Shown: positions 1 to 7,297, counted from the first letter of the stretch. The stretch: 11,694 nt of DNA from Kapaibacterium sp038202665 (GCA_038202665.1 JBBRES010000065.1:1-11694), one strand, 5' to 3'. Notes: generated from the letters alone by a model not told the origin. Translations and numbers: made by a program.

Positions 1-1
1 C

Positions 2-286
2 CCTACAACACCCTCATCTGTGAGCGTAACAGATGAATCACCAACGGACCTCGTTCAGCGTCTCGCCGCCCAGGGCATACAACGGATCTATGTAGACGGC
101 GGCAAGACCATTCAAAGCTTTCTCGCGGAAGCCTTGATTGCGGATATCACGATCACGTGTATACCTGTTATTCTCGGAAGCGGACTACCACTCTTCGGAC
201 CGCTCACGCACGACGTGAACCTGCAGCACAGGAGCACCACATCATACCCGTTTGGCTTTGTGCAATCCACGTATCACACGTTGTAA
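2..286 (+). CDS. Dihydrofolate reductase family protein (RibD C-terminal-like), 3' part
   Basis: The reading frame is open from the window edge to TAA at 284-286, so the 5' part of the gene is missing and about 94 residues are visible. The visible part matches the end of the RibD_C/dihydrofolate reductase fold: a short helix followed by IYVDGGKTIQSFL, then a strand leading to the characteristic IPVILGSGLPLFG block. In this family the GG and LG(S/D)G(x)PLF segments line the NADPH and substrate cleft. Such stand-alone proteins are NADPH-dependent reductases of uncertain substrate and are not necessarily folate enzymes. The gene ends 14 bp before the 11-bp tandem repeat and is convergent with the LytTR gene. 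The family call is firm; a specific substrate cannot be given. Confidence 0.82.
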   Translation, partial: PTTPSSVSVTDESPTDLVQRLAAQGIQRIYVDGGKTIQSFLAEALIADITITCIPVILGSGLPLFGPLTHDVNLQHRSTTSYPFGFVQSTYHTL

Positions 287-300
287 CGCCGCACACGATG

Positions 301-388
301 TTGCCGGGAGGCTGCCGGGAGGCTGCCGGGAGGCTGCCGGGAGGCTGCCGGGAAGCTGCCGGGAGGCTGCCGGGAAGCTGCCGGGAAG
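301..388. repeat. 11-bp G+C-rich tandem repeat, 8 copies
   Basis: Eight head-to-tail copies of an 11-bp unit, CTGCCGGGAGG, run without spacers. The first copy has T for C at position 1, and copies 5, 7 and 8 have AG instead of GG at the end. The array lies between the stops of two convergent genes. Each GCC-GGGA-GGC segment could form a tiny tetraloop hairpin, and the 11-bp period is close to one helical turn, so the same face is repeated eight times. It is not a CRISPR array because there are no spacers. It could be a length-variable (VNTR) locus or an aid to transcription ending; the role is unknown. Confidence 0.95.
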
Positions 389-400
389 GAATTGAAGGGC

Positions 401-1276
401 TTAGTGCCTCTCACTCATCCGCCGCCGTAGCTCTACACTCTTACTCCTCGCAACAGCCACGTCTACATCTTCGCCGCACTGCAGGCGATAGCCTTGTGCA
501 TTGCCGCGCACGTGTTCGACGGCGTTGAGGTTGACGATATGACTTCGATGACATCTGAACCAGGACAACGGAAGCGTATGACGAAGCTCGATCCCTTTCA
601 AACTCGTGCGCAGCAGTTGCTGCTTACTTTCGCCTCCTTGCCGCCATATCACTTGCACATAATTATCTGCGGCCGATAGAACCACAAGCTCGTCAACACC
701 AAGCTCGATGACGTTTCTTCCTTCATCGTCTTCGAGACGGATAGTTGTGCGCGTGTCGTGCGTTGTTGGTGCATGCATGTGCGACTCGATCTCTCTTGCA
801 CCACGAACGAACAACATCTGATAGCGCTGGTATTGCAGAATCACAATGAACGATGCCGGTATACTCCCCACCAACAACGTCACCCCCTGAAACACAAGGA
901 AAAGCTCAAGACTAAGATTGTAGTTAAACACCCACCACGTATACATCGTATTGCCCACGCCTATTAGCGAAATAGTGAGCATCATCATCAAAATCTCTTT
1001 GCCTACCGTCCACCGCTCTTCCGCAAAGGCATTGGGAAGGAGGAAGGGTGGCACGGAGACGAGAAACCCCATGCAAAGTGATGTAACGAGTCCGTAACCG
1101 GCAATGATGAGCGTGCGGTTGGGGAAGGTGGCGCTCAGACCGAACGGAGCAAAGGCCAACAAGAAGAGAGCAACAAACGAGCTTACGCCAAGCACACCAA
1201 GCCAGCGTCGGGAAGATGATTCGGCGCGTGGAAAGGGTTTGCGGAGGATGGAGATTACATCAAGGCGGAACGACAT
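401..1276 (-). CDS. Membrane-bound LytTR-family transcriptional regulator
   Basis: The product has two halves. Residues of roughly 25-150 form four hydrophobic, probably membrane-spanning segments (around VALFLLAFAPFGL, LVTSLCMGFLVSVPPFLL, LMMMLTISLIGVGNTMY and LFLVFQGVTLLVGSIPA). A linker rich in R, E and H leads to a C-terminal LytTR DNA-binding domain with the usual landmarks: SAADNYVQV, then TSLKGIE, then FRCHRSHIVNL, and V-ARSKS near the end. No receiver domain is present, so this is not a classical LytR/AgrA response regulator; it resembles the membrane-anchored LytTR proteins common in Bacteroidota. The likely start is ATG at 1276, with GAGG just upstream; a TTG at 1285 in the same frame overlaps that GAGG. 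The gene is divergent from the TonB receptor, with 84 bp between the starts. Control of that receptor is possible but unproven. Confidence 0.88.
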   Translation of the reverse strand: MSFRLDVISILRKPFPRAESSSRRWLGVLGVSSFVALFLLAFAPFGLSATFPNRTLIIAGYGLVTSLCMGFLVSVPPFLLPNAFAEERWTVGKEILMMMLTISLIGVGNTMYTWWVFNYNLSLELFLVFQGVTLLVGSIPASFIVILQYQRYQMLFVRGAREIESHMHAPTTHDTRTTIRLEDDEGRNVIELGVDELVVLSAADNYVQVIWRQGGESKQQLLRTSLKGIELRHTLPLSWFRCHRSHIVNLNAVEHVRGNAQGYRLQCGEDVDVAVARSKSVELRRRMSERH

Positions 1277-1307
1277 AGACCTCAAGTTACAGAACAGTAC
1301 AATTCAT

Positions 1308-1315
1308 TAGTTTTG
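1308..1315 (+). promoter_or_regulatory. Bacteroidota-type -7 promoter element, possible
   Basis: TAGTTTTG matches the TAnnTTTG -7 box used by the main sigma factor in Bacteroidota. It lies 45 bp before the receptor start and just upstream of the palindrome at 1322-1335. No clear matching -33 TTTG box is visible at the right distance, so the call is tentative. Confidence 0.4.
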
Positions 1316-1321
1316 TGACTG

Positions 1322-1335
1322 ACCGACTGGTCGGT
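1322..1335. promoter_or_regulatory. Palindromic operator candidate (TetR type) in divergent intergenic region
   Basis: ACCGAC-TG-GTCGGT is a perfect 6+6 inverted repeat with a 2-bp centre. It lies in the 84-bp gap between the divergent LytTR and TonB-receptor starts. Its size and base pattern resemble operators of TetR-family repressors. If transcription begins from the TAnnTTTG element at 1308-1315, the palindrome would cover the start region and fit a repressor site. No TetR gene is present in the window. Confidence 0.5.
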
Positions 1336-1360
1336 TTTATCAAAACAAGCGAGAAACGCC

Positions 1361-3838
1361 GTGAAACGTTCATACGTGTTGGTATTCATACTCTGTGTAA
1401 CCGCCCTTGTCACGTTTTCCACGTCAACGCGTGCCGCCCAAGGCGGCGCCGTGATCGTCGGTACGGTGTCCGACTCCGCAACGGGCGAACGACTTGACGG
1501 AATTCGCGTGACTGTTGCCGGAAAGCGATTCTCCGTCTACTCCCGCAATGGCGGCGTCTTTTCTATCAAGGGCATTCCGTCCGGTACGTACACGCTTGAA
1601 GTGCGCGGACTCGGCTGGCTGGCCGAAGATAGCAGGGGAGTTGTGGCATCCGAGGGCGACACAACATTCGTGAGCATTGTGCTGCGCTCCGATGCAAAGA
1701 ACACCGGAGAGATCGTTGTCTACGGTGCCGCACGACAAGCACAAAAACTCACGGAAGCACCGGCCGCAATCTCCGTGATCACACCACTGCAAATCGAATT
1801 GGCAGGATCGCACGGACAGATCGCCAAGACCATGGAACATCTTCCCGGCGTAGATGTGGTGTGGAGCGGGGCAAACGATTTCAATGTGAATACGCGTGGC
1901 TTTAACAACTCTATCAATCGACGCACGCTGGTGTTGATCGACGGACGTGATCCGTCTACACCGCTTATCAACCTGAACGAGTGGAACTCATTCTCGAGTG
2001 TGCTTGGAGACGTGCAGCAAATCGAAGTGGTGCGCGGACCAGGTTCGGCACTCTACGGACAGAATGCATACAACGGTGTGATCAACGTTACCACCACGTC
2101 TCCGCGTGATGTGATCGGCACGCGTGTAAGTCTCACTGCGGGCGAATGGAATCTGTATCGTGGGTCGGTACGTCACGCAGGTGCTATCGATGAACACTGG
2201 GCCTACAAAATTTCCGTTGGCGCAGACTATCAATACAACTACTCCTTCAACTCACGGTTCAAGGACACAACCAGGCCGCTGAACGGACTTGAATACGCAG
2301 GCATACAACCAGACGTTCGAAGAATCGACACGATGGGAAGCAACATCCTTCACCCATTTGCCTATTCTGGAACCGCACGCGTAGACTACAACATCGATGC
2401 CGTGAAACGCTTTGTACTCGAAGGTGGCTACACGTATTCGGGGAACGAGTTTTACGTCAATCAAACAGGTCGACTCGTTGTACAAGACATCCGCAAGCCA
2501 TTCATCCGTATGGCGTACAATTCTGAGCGTATCAACGTGCAGGCAGTATGGAGTAACCGATTTGCACCGAAGCCTCAGCTCGTGTTCAACGCTCTTGCGA
2601 ATTCCGGTGAACAATCCAACGTCTACAGTGTGGATGCACAATGGAACGACAAGTTCTTCGATGACAAACTCCGCGTTGTTGCCGGTGTTATTCAAGAACT
2701 TCAGCAAGTGAACACCTCGTACGATCCTGCAATCAGTCCACTCATCAAACCAGACGATCTCACCAACAACTTTACTGGCATCTACGGTCAGGGCGAATAC
2801 AACATCACATCTGCACTCCGATTGGTAGGCGCTCTGCGCGTAGATCGCAGCACCATGTTCAACACGCAACTCTCTCCAAAGGCCGCGTTGGTTTGGGAAA
2901 TTGAAAAAGGCCATTCCCTCCGTGCCACCTTCAACCGTGCCTTCTTGCGTCCGAGCTATGCAGACCTCTACCGCAGATCTCCTGCAGGTCCACCAGCCAA
3001 CCTTGCAGGCGTGAACAGCATTGTGGATTCCGTTGTTTCTGCTGCTGCAGGTACGCCAACATCTGCCAACTTGAATCTCACGGCTGCAACAGGCAGATGG
3101 AATACTGGGAACTACACGCTTACGCCAGAGACGGCGCTCTCGTATGAACTCGGCTATACCGGACAGATTCTCAAAAACCTATTCGTAACAGCAAATGCGT
3201 ATTGGAACCAGCGTGCGAATCTCATTGCTTCGCCGCTTGGTGGCATTGCGCAAAACATCTATCCAACGCTCAAGAGCAACACAGGCAATGCAAATCTCGA
3301 TCGCATTGGCGATAGTGTGATGATGGCAGAGCTTGCAAAAATCAACCCTGCGTATCAATCGCAGATCACAACCTACGAGGGCAAGTCGGCTCTCGTCATC
3401 GTGCCAACCAACATTGCTATTGTCAATGAATATGGCGCAGAGCTTAGCGTAGACTACTTCCTCACGAATGAATTCAAGGTGTGGGCGAACTACGCATACA
3501 TCAGCGTAGACGTAAAAGAGAACGCTGTAACTGCGCAGAAAATCTTGCCAAACACATCGCCACATCGCATCAATGTTGGGTTGGAATACATTCAACCTAA
3601 CTCGTGGGATGCCAGCGTTTCGCTTCGCTACGTAGAAGGCTTCCGTTGGATTGCAGGATTGTTCGACGGCTATGTGCCTGCCTATGCGGTGCTCAACATT
3701 TCTGCTGGCGTGTACGTGACGGATGCAATTCGCGTGAGTGGGAATGTGTTTAACGCGCTCGACCGTGCACACTATGAAATCTTTGGCGGCAACATTCTTC
3801 GCAGACAAGCATCGCTCACGGCAACGGTGAACTTCTAA
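1361..3838 (+). CDS. TonB-dependent outer-membrane receptor with carboxypeptidase-regulatory-like domain
   Basis: This 825-aa protein is built like an energised outer-membrane importer. A signal peptide (about residues 1-26, cleaved near TRAAQ) is followed by a carboxypeptidase-regulatory-like beta-sandwich (about 28-110, with GTVSDSATGERLDG and the GTYTLEV segment). Next is a TonB-box-like stretch (GEIVVYGA), a plug domain (about 125-245, with VLIDGRDP and RGPGSALYGQNAYNGVINV), and a long beta-barrel ending in phenylalanine, as expected for BAM-assembled barrels. The start is GTG at 1361, which gives the proper signal peptide. The ligand cannot be read from the sequence; there is no SusD partner or siderophore gene nearby, so siderophore, vitamin or peptide uptake all remain possible. 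The palindrome upstream suggests repression control. The stop is 9 bp from the convergent DUF2461 gene. Confidence 0.92.
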   Translation: MKRSYVLVFILCVTALVTFSTSTRAAQGGAVIVGTVSDSATGERLDGIRVTVAGKRFSVYSRNGGVFSIKGIPSGTYTLEVRGLGWLAEDSRGVVASEGDTTFVSIVLRSDAKNTGEIVVYGAARQAQKLTEAPAAISVITPLQIELAGSHGQIAKTMEHLPGVDVVWSGANDFNVNTRGFNNSINRRTLVLIDGRDPSTPLINLNEWNSFSSVLGDVQQIEVVRGPGSALYGQNAYNGVINVTTTSPRDVIGTRVSLTAGEWNLYRGSVRHAGAIDEHWAYKISVGADYQYNYSFNSRFKDTTRPLNGLEYAGIQPDVRRIDTMGSNILHPFAYSGTARVDYNIDAVKRFVLEGGYTYSGNEFYVNQTGRLVVQDIRKPFIRMAYNSERINVQAVWSNRFAPKPQLVFNALANSGEQSNVYSVDAQWNDKFFDDKLRVVAGVIQELQQVNTSYDPAISPLIKPDDLTNNFTGIYGQGEYNITSALRLVGALRVDRSTMFNTQLSPKAALVWEIEKGHSLRATFNRAFLRPSYADLYRRSPAGPPANLAGVNSIVDSVVSAAAGTPTSANLNLTAATGRWNTGNYTLTPETALSYELGYTGQILKNLFVTANAYWNQRANLIASPLGGIAQNIYPTLKSNTGNANLDRIGDSVMMAELAKINPAYQSQITTYEGKSALVIVPTNIAIVNEYGAELSVDYFLTNEFKVWANYAYISVDVKENAVTAQKILPNTSPHRINVGLEYIQPNSWDASVSLRYVEGFRWIAGLFDGYVPAYAVLNISAGVYVTDAIRVSGNVFNALDRAHYEIFGGNILRRQASLTATVNF

Positions 3839-3847
3839 ACGTGTTCA

Positions 3848-4513
3848 CTATTCAAATGCCTGTTGGAGATACGTATTCAACGGGACTGCGGCCTTGTAAT
3901 ACTGCATCAAGCGTGCGATAGTGTCGGGCGATGAAAACACATCGTCCGGCACATCTGTCATAAAGTAGAATTGCTTGTTCGCAATAAGCGGCTCTGCCTT
4001 CGCCGCCACTTTAAACTCGGCCGGCATCACTTTGTTCTTCTCGCCTTGCAGCGCGCCTAAATGCTTCACAAAGGGCTTGGCTTTGAGGAGGGAATGGAGG
4101 GCGGCAGGGTTATCGGCAATCATAGATCTGATTGTTGCGAGCTGCTCCTTGTTCGGCATCCACGCGCCACCGCCAACCATGCTCTTCCCTGGTGATGCGT
4201 GAATATAGAAACCAGGATAGCCCTCGCTCTTGCGTCCAAACGGAGAAATGATAGCGGACGCATGGAGTGTGTACGGTGTCTTGTCTTTCGCAAATCGAAC
4301 GTCGCGATAGATGCGAAACAACGCCTCTTTCGACGTGATCTGAATCCGTGGGTCTACATCACGAATAGCATCAATCAGTGCATCGGTCAGGTCTGCAAAC
4401 GGCTTCTTCACAAAGGATTCGTATTGAGCCTTATGTTCATGAAACCATTCGCGGTTATTGTTCTTGGCGAGTTGCCGAAAAAACGTCCAGAACTCTTTTG
4501 GTAGTGCGCTCAT
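3848..4513 (-). CDS. DUF2461 domain-containing protein
   Basis: The protein matches the DUF2461/TIGR02453 family over its whole length (about 220 aa, normal for the family). Landmarks are LPKEFWTFFRQLAKNNNREWF near the N-terminus, then FRIYRDVRFAKDKTPYT, and GFYIHASPGKSMVGGGAW in the middle. The biochemical role of the family is not established. Two starts are possible. ATG at 4513 overlaps the stop of the upstream DUF899 gene as ATGA, a usual sign of translational coupling, and puts the conserved LPKEFW segment at the N-terminus. ATG at 4531 would add six residues (MAAKKV) with GAGGG too close to serve well as a ribosome binding site. The first is preferred. The gene is the second of a two-gene unit and is convergent with the TonB receptor. 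Confidence 0.85.
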   Translation of the reverse strand: MSALPKEFWTFFRQLAKNNNREWFHEHKAQYESFVKKPFADLTDALIDAIRDVDPRIQITSKEALFRIYRDVRFAKDKTPYTLHASAIISPFGRKSEGYPGFYIHASPGKSMVGGGAWMPNKEQLATIRSMIADNPAALHSLLKAKPFVKHLGALQGEKNKVMPAEFKVAAKAEPLIANKQFYFMTDVPDDVFSSPDTIARLMQYYKAAVPLNTYLQQAFE

Positions 4514-5085
4514 GACTTTCTTGGCTGCCATCCCTCGCCACCATCTGCGAGCATGTCGAACATGTGAAAGACGCCCATGTACACGTCGCCCGGACCAAAT
4601 GCATCATACCCAGTGCGAGTAATAGTGCCGTCGGCATTTCGATGAAAAACTGAATAGCCTGGCTGCATATACTTCTTGCCATCGTGATCGGTGCGGAAGC
4701 CCATTGCGTCGGTGAACGCGCATTCCGTATCGCGAATCATGCGAAACGTCCACCCACGTTCTTGCGCAATCTCGCGTTGCGAGGCGGCGGAGTCTGCGTT
4801 CATCAGCACAACGCTCGTCCGCGTGAGCAAATGATCCAGCACACCATTCAATCCATCTGCCCAGAGTGAGCAGTAGTTGCAAGACCGACCCATGTTGTGA
4901 ATCACGATCAGGTCGGGCATGTCGCCAAACAACTCATCCAACGTCACCGCGCTTGACTCTCCCTCTGTGAATGCATACGCCCTATCCAGCGTCACCGCAC
5001 GCGCCTTCAGCGCCGCCACTATCCGGTTCCGCACATCCATAGACTCTCTGTAGAGAGACGTGAGTTCTGCGTCATTCTGTTGCAT
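4510..5085 (-). CDS. DUF899 family thioredoxin-like protein
   Basis: The 191-aa product matches the DUF899 family of thioredoxin-fold proteins. Visible landmarks are TLDELFGDMPDLIVIHNMG followed by a CNYC motif (Cys69 and Cys72) in the usual CxxC position. After these come WADGLNG, the redox-fold segment GWTFRMIRDTECAFTDAMGF, then PGYSVFHRNADG and the C-terminal GPGDVYMGVFHMFDML. The CxxC pair suggests thiol-disulfide or peroxide chemistry, but no substrate is known for these proteins. The ATG at 5085 is preceded by AGGATA at suitable spacing. It is the first gene of the pair with DUF2461. No signal peptide is seen, so it should be cytoplasmic. Confidence 0.87.
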   Translation of the reverse strand: MQQNDAELTSLYRESMDVRNRIVAALKARAVTLDRAYAFTEGESSAVTLDELFGDMPDLIVIHNMGRSCNYCSLWADGLNGVLDHLLTRTSVVLMNADSAASQREIAQERGWTFRMIRDTECAFTDAMGFRTDHDGKKYMQPGYSVFHRNADGTITRTGYDAFGPGDVYMGVFHMFDMLADGGEGWQPRKS

Positions 5086-5158
5086 GAGTATCTATCCTGC
5101 GTTGTTGAATTCGAACCTACTCAAAAACCACTTCTACGCCAACTGCTTGCTGCTTGCA

Positions 5159-5324
5159 GATTCCGTGTCGCTTGACCACTTTATTCCGCCTGCGCCTGAC
5201 CAGTGCATATTCGAGTGCGAAGAATGTGATAAACCCCATGCAAGATTGAGGTCGCATCGACGATGCAATCCGGTCTTGGGTAGTCAGTGTTCAACGGAAC
5301 TGGGTGGTCAGAGTAGGCGGAATC
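5159..5324. mobile_element. MITE-like element with IS21-type 23-bp repeat ends
   Basis: A 166-bp stretch has inverted ends that each carry two units of a 23-bp repeat. On the plus strand the units begin at 5161 and 5184 (TTCCG...TGACCA). On the minus strand they begin at 5322 and 5299. The same units end the larger IS21-derived relics further right. The interior has no coding capacity and holds a hairpin (5254-5266). The ends have drifted from each other and no target duplication is clear, so this is an old, non-autonomous copy. It sits between the DUF899 gene and the secreted hydrolase. Confidence 0.72.
5241..5278. repeat. Hairpin at the centre of the MITE-like element
   Basis: GCATCG-A-CGATGC (5254-5266) is a perfect inverted repeat, bracketed by an outer CAAGA (5241-5245) and TCTTG (5274-5278) pair centred within a base of it. 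No T-run follows, so it is a poor intrinsic terminator. It is more likely part of the element itself. Confidence 0.6.
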
Positions 5325-5474
5325 TTTAGGCAGGTATCAATCAACATAAGATGAGAGACTCACGATATGACATGACATGAAATGTAAAAGAAGTATGGAC
5401 TTGCCCGAAACATCCAACAAGATGAATGCACTCCACTTGTAACGGAACATCACATGCTGAGTTCTCGCTACATC
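5325..5474 (+). other. Leader region of the secreted hydrolase gene
   Basis: This 150-bp stretch between the MITE-like element and the hydrolase start is AT-richer than the left part of the window and has no reading frame of note. It holds a short direct repeat (GACAT GACAT near 5370). The hydrolase promoter must lie here or within the element, but no convincing promoter boxes were found. Confidence 0.4.
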
Positions 5475-6686
5475 ATGAAAACTTGCACACTCCTCCTCGT
5501 TGTCCTTACATGCACACAGATCGTGGTAGCACAAAAGGACTGCTCTCGGTCGCCACTAGGGCGGCTGCCTGTTTCAGACATGTCGAACTCCACGTGGAAT
5601 GGAATTCGTGGCGGACTGTATCCTGAGGGACGTGCCCTTCCGCCCTCCGATAAGTTGTCACAGTATGAAACTACCATTGATGCTATAGAGCCGAGGTCTC
5701 TGGATGGATCAATAAATTCCACTGATGGTAAGATTGTGATGATTGGTGTTGGTGCATCAAATCCACGAACAGAATTCAATGCATTTGTGGCTTTGGCAAC
5801 ATCCGATCCAACGCTTAACAAAAGTGTGATGTTTGCAAACACATGTGTTGGCGGGCAAGGCGTGCAGAAGATGAATCAGCCCGCAGACTCATACTGGAAG
5901 AATGCAGCGCACGTGCTCGATTCGATAGGATGTAGTGTTTCACAAGTACAGATAGCGTGGATTGAAACGGACAACACGCAGAAATCCGATACCACATTCC
6001 CGGGCGCAGCTCAAGGTCTAGCCGATGATTTGTTCATACTGTGCACAACAATGCAATCGTTGTACCCTAACCTCAAGGTGATATATTTTTCTTCACGTTC
6101 CTATGCAGGATACATAGATCCGGCGACAGCACTCGCTGGCAAGGGGCTGTTGTCTCCACGAGATTACCTCAATGGTTGGGCTATCAAGTTTCTTATCGAA
6201 CGTCAGATCGTTGGTACACCGGGCTATGCCTTCACGGGTGTCGCATCAGACCTACCAGCTCTAATGTGGTGTACAGACAATTGGGCCGATGGCACCACAC
6301 CAAAGCTTGATGGTCTGTTTTGGCATTGTGATGATTTCTCTGGTGATGGACTTCACCTATCACCACTAGGCGAAGAGAAATCAGGTGCACGGATTCATAG
6401 TTTCTTTTCAACGGATCCTATTGCACAACGATGGTATCATGCCCAATCAACAACATCAGTTGCGGATTATTCAACGAGCGAAAATCCTCGTTCGATGTAT
6501 TCTGTTGGACCTGTTCTCATTCTAGAAAGTGCAACTCCAGCTCTAGCTGCAATCTATAATGTGCAAGGGGAGCTGACTTGGACTGCATTCATCGAAAGTT
6601 CGACGCAGATTCCAACCTCTGGCTTCACGCCTGGCCTCTATCTAGTACGTATTGGAGAACGCACCTCTTTCTATCTACGCCCATGA
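5475..6686 (+). CDS. Secreted SGNH-hydrolase-like protein with type IX sorting domain
   Basis: The protein starts with a clear signal peptide (MKTCTLLLVVLTCTQIVVA, cleavage before Q or K). The body resembles a family of secreted SGNH-type proteins. An early IVMIGVGASN segment is placed like the nucleophile block. It is followed by FANTCVGGQG, then VQIAWIETDN, then YPNLKVIYFSSRSYAGY, then NWADGTTPKLDG, and finally FSGDGLHLSPLGEEKSG with the D-x-x-H pair of the last catalytic block. The last 60 residues (PTSGFTPGLYLVRIG near the end) resemble the beta-sandwich C-terminal domain that sends proteins through the type IX secretion system. Esterase or carbohydrate-deacetylase action on an extracellular substrate is an inference. 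ATG at 5454 would add seven residues and is less likely because the signal peptide begins at 5475. The stop is 15 bp from an IS21-derived relic. Confidence 0.78.
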   Translation: MKTCTLLLVVLTCTQIVVAQKDCSRSPLGRLPVSDMSNSTWNGIRGGLYPEGRALPPSDKLSQYETTIDAIEPRSLDGSINSTDGKIVMIGVGASNPRTEFNAFVALATSDPTLNKSVMFANTCVGGQGVQKMNQPADSYWKNAAHVLDSIGCSVSQVQIAWIETDNTQKSDTTFPGAAQGLADDLFILCTTMQSLYPNLKVIYFSSRSYAGYIDPATALAGKGLLSPRDYLNGWAIKFLIERQIVGTPGYAFTGVASDLPALMWCTDNWADGTTPKLDGLFWHCDDFSGDGLHLSPLGEEKSGARIHSFFSTDPIAQRWYHAQSTTSVADYSTSENPRSMYSVGPVLILESATPALAAIYNVQGELTWTAFIESSTQIPTSGFTPGLYLVRIGERTSFYLRP

Positions 6687-6701
6687 ACGAATGTCAGTAG
6701 G

Positions 6702-6758
6702 CATAGTGGAGATTCCGCCTAAACTGACCACCTCTTTCCGCGTCGAAGTGACCACCAA
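6702..6758 (+). repeat. Outer end of IS21-type relic with two 23-bp units
   Basis: After a shared CATAGTGGAGA lead, two 23-bp units follow at 6713 and 6736, each TTCCGC...TGACCACC. The reverse complement of 9429-9485 is the same structure. Multiple terminal repeats of about 20 bp are a known trait of IS21-family ends, where the transposase binds. Confidence 0.8.
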
Positions 6759-7083
6759 TGAGTCGATGTGCGCTTGGGTGAAACAGTTGCTCTGAATGCA
6801 GGTGTTGGAGATTTGTAATATCAGCGTGTTCTTTCGTGTGCCCTCGGTTGAGAGCGTATCTGCTACCGTGGCAGTGCTGCGAGTACTATCGCACAGGCGA
6901 CCTCTAGGCTCGTACGCTTGCGCCGGCAACACGGTTGTCTTATAGAGACCTTCGTGTTCGCCATGATTGGCGTTAGTTGTTCTAAACATCAAACGAACAG
7001 ACGACCGAACTCATCATCCTTTCGCCCTCACACAGATAGTCTGCAATGACACGTACAGTGGTGATCTCTTTACGTGGGGTCTG
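6702..7083 (-). mobile_element. IS21-family relic, short deleted copy
   Basis: The lower-coordinate end (6702-6758) carries two 23-bp repeats starting at 6713 and 6736. It is nearly identical to the reverse complement of the right end of the relic at 8769-9485: the first 55 bases differ at 4 positions. Similarity continues inward through the region that in the other copy follows istB. At the other end, 7057-7079 reads as the inner terminal repeat on the minus strand, followed by the same interior words (TGAGGG, GAGTTC, GTCGTC, GAACAACT). Almost all of istA and istB is missing. The minus-strand frame through 6675-6992 is a remnant with no recognisable protein. Confidence 0.75.
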
Positions 7084-7237
7084 CAATAGCCGCATTCTTT
7101 GCCCTATTCATTCTACATTTATCGCTACAGTACGTAACCTCATCCCAATTCTTTTCCCACTTCTTTCGCCAGCAAAAAGGCCTTTTGCAGGTGGCGCAAT
7201 TCTTAGTTGGTAGGTCTTCCTTTTGTACTCTTTTCAT
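7070..7237 (-). CDS. DUF2256 family zinc-ribbon-like small protein
   Basis: This 55-aa frame is below the usual length cutoff but clearly matches DUF2256. MKRVQKEDLPTKNC is followed by ATCKRPFCWRKKWEKNW and then DEVTYCSDKCRMNR. Cys14, Cys17, Cys37 and Cys41 form a CxxC...CxxxC pattern that probably binds zinc, and the RKKWEKNWDEV core is the family signature. The ATG at 7237 has AAAGAG just upstream. It lies 60 bp after the photolyase-like gene on the same strand, so it is probably the third gene of that operon. The family normally ends soon after the last Cys. Here the tail AKNAAIADPT and its TAA run into the repeat end of the adjoining IS relic, so the native stop may have been replaced. 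The function of DUF2256 is unknown. Confidence 0.85.
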   Translation of the reverse strand: MKRVQKEDLPTKNCATCKRPFCWRKKWEKNWDEVTYCSDKCRMNRAKNAAIADPT

Positions 7238-7297
7238 AACTCTTTAGCCGATTGATTGAACGGGGTGATTTCTGATAGCGGGCTTTGATTGATCACG

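Noticed and set aside
301..388. CRISPR-like array
   Set aside because: Units are 11 bp and directly joined; there are no spacers and no cas genes in the window.
157..528. Plus-strand reading frame across the tandem repeat with Leu-Pro-Gly-rich repeats
   Set aside because: It is created by the repeat and lies antisense to the LytTR gene; no start signal or homology.
2252..2914. Long minus-strand frame inside the TonB receptor
   Set aside because: It is antisense to a well-supported gene and shows no family features.
5254..5266. Intrinsic terminator
   Set aside because: The hairpin has a one-base loop centre and no following T-run; it fits better as part of the MITE-like element.
6675..6992. 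Minus-strand 105-codon frame as a gene
   Set aside because: It runs through the IS21-type terminal repeats and overlaps the end of the hydrolase gene; the translation matches no family and is explained by the relic.
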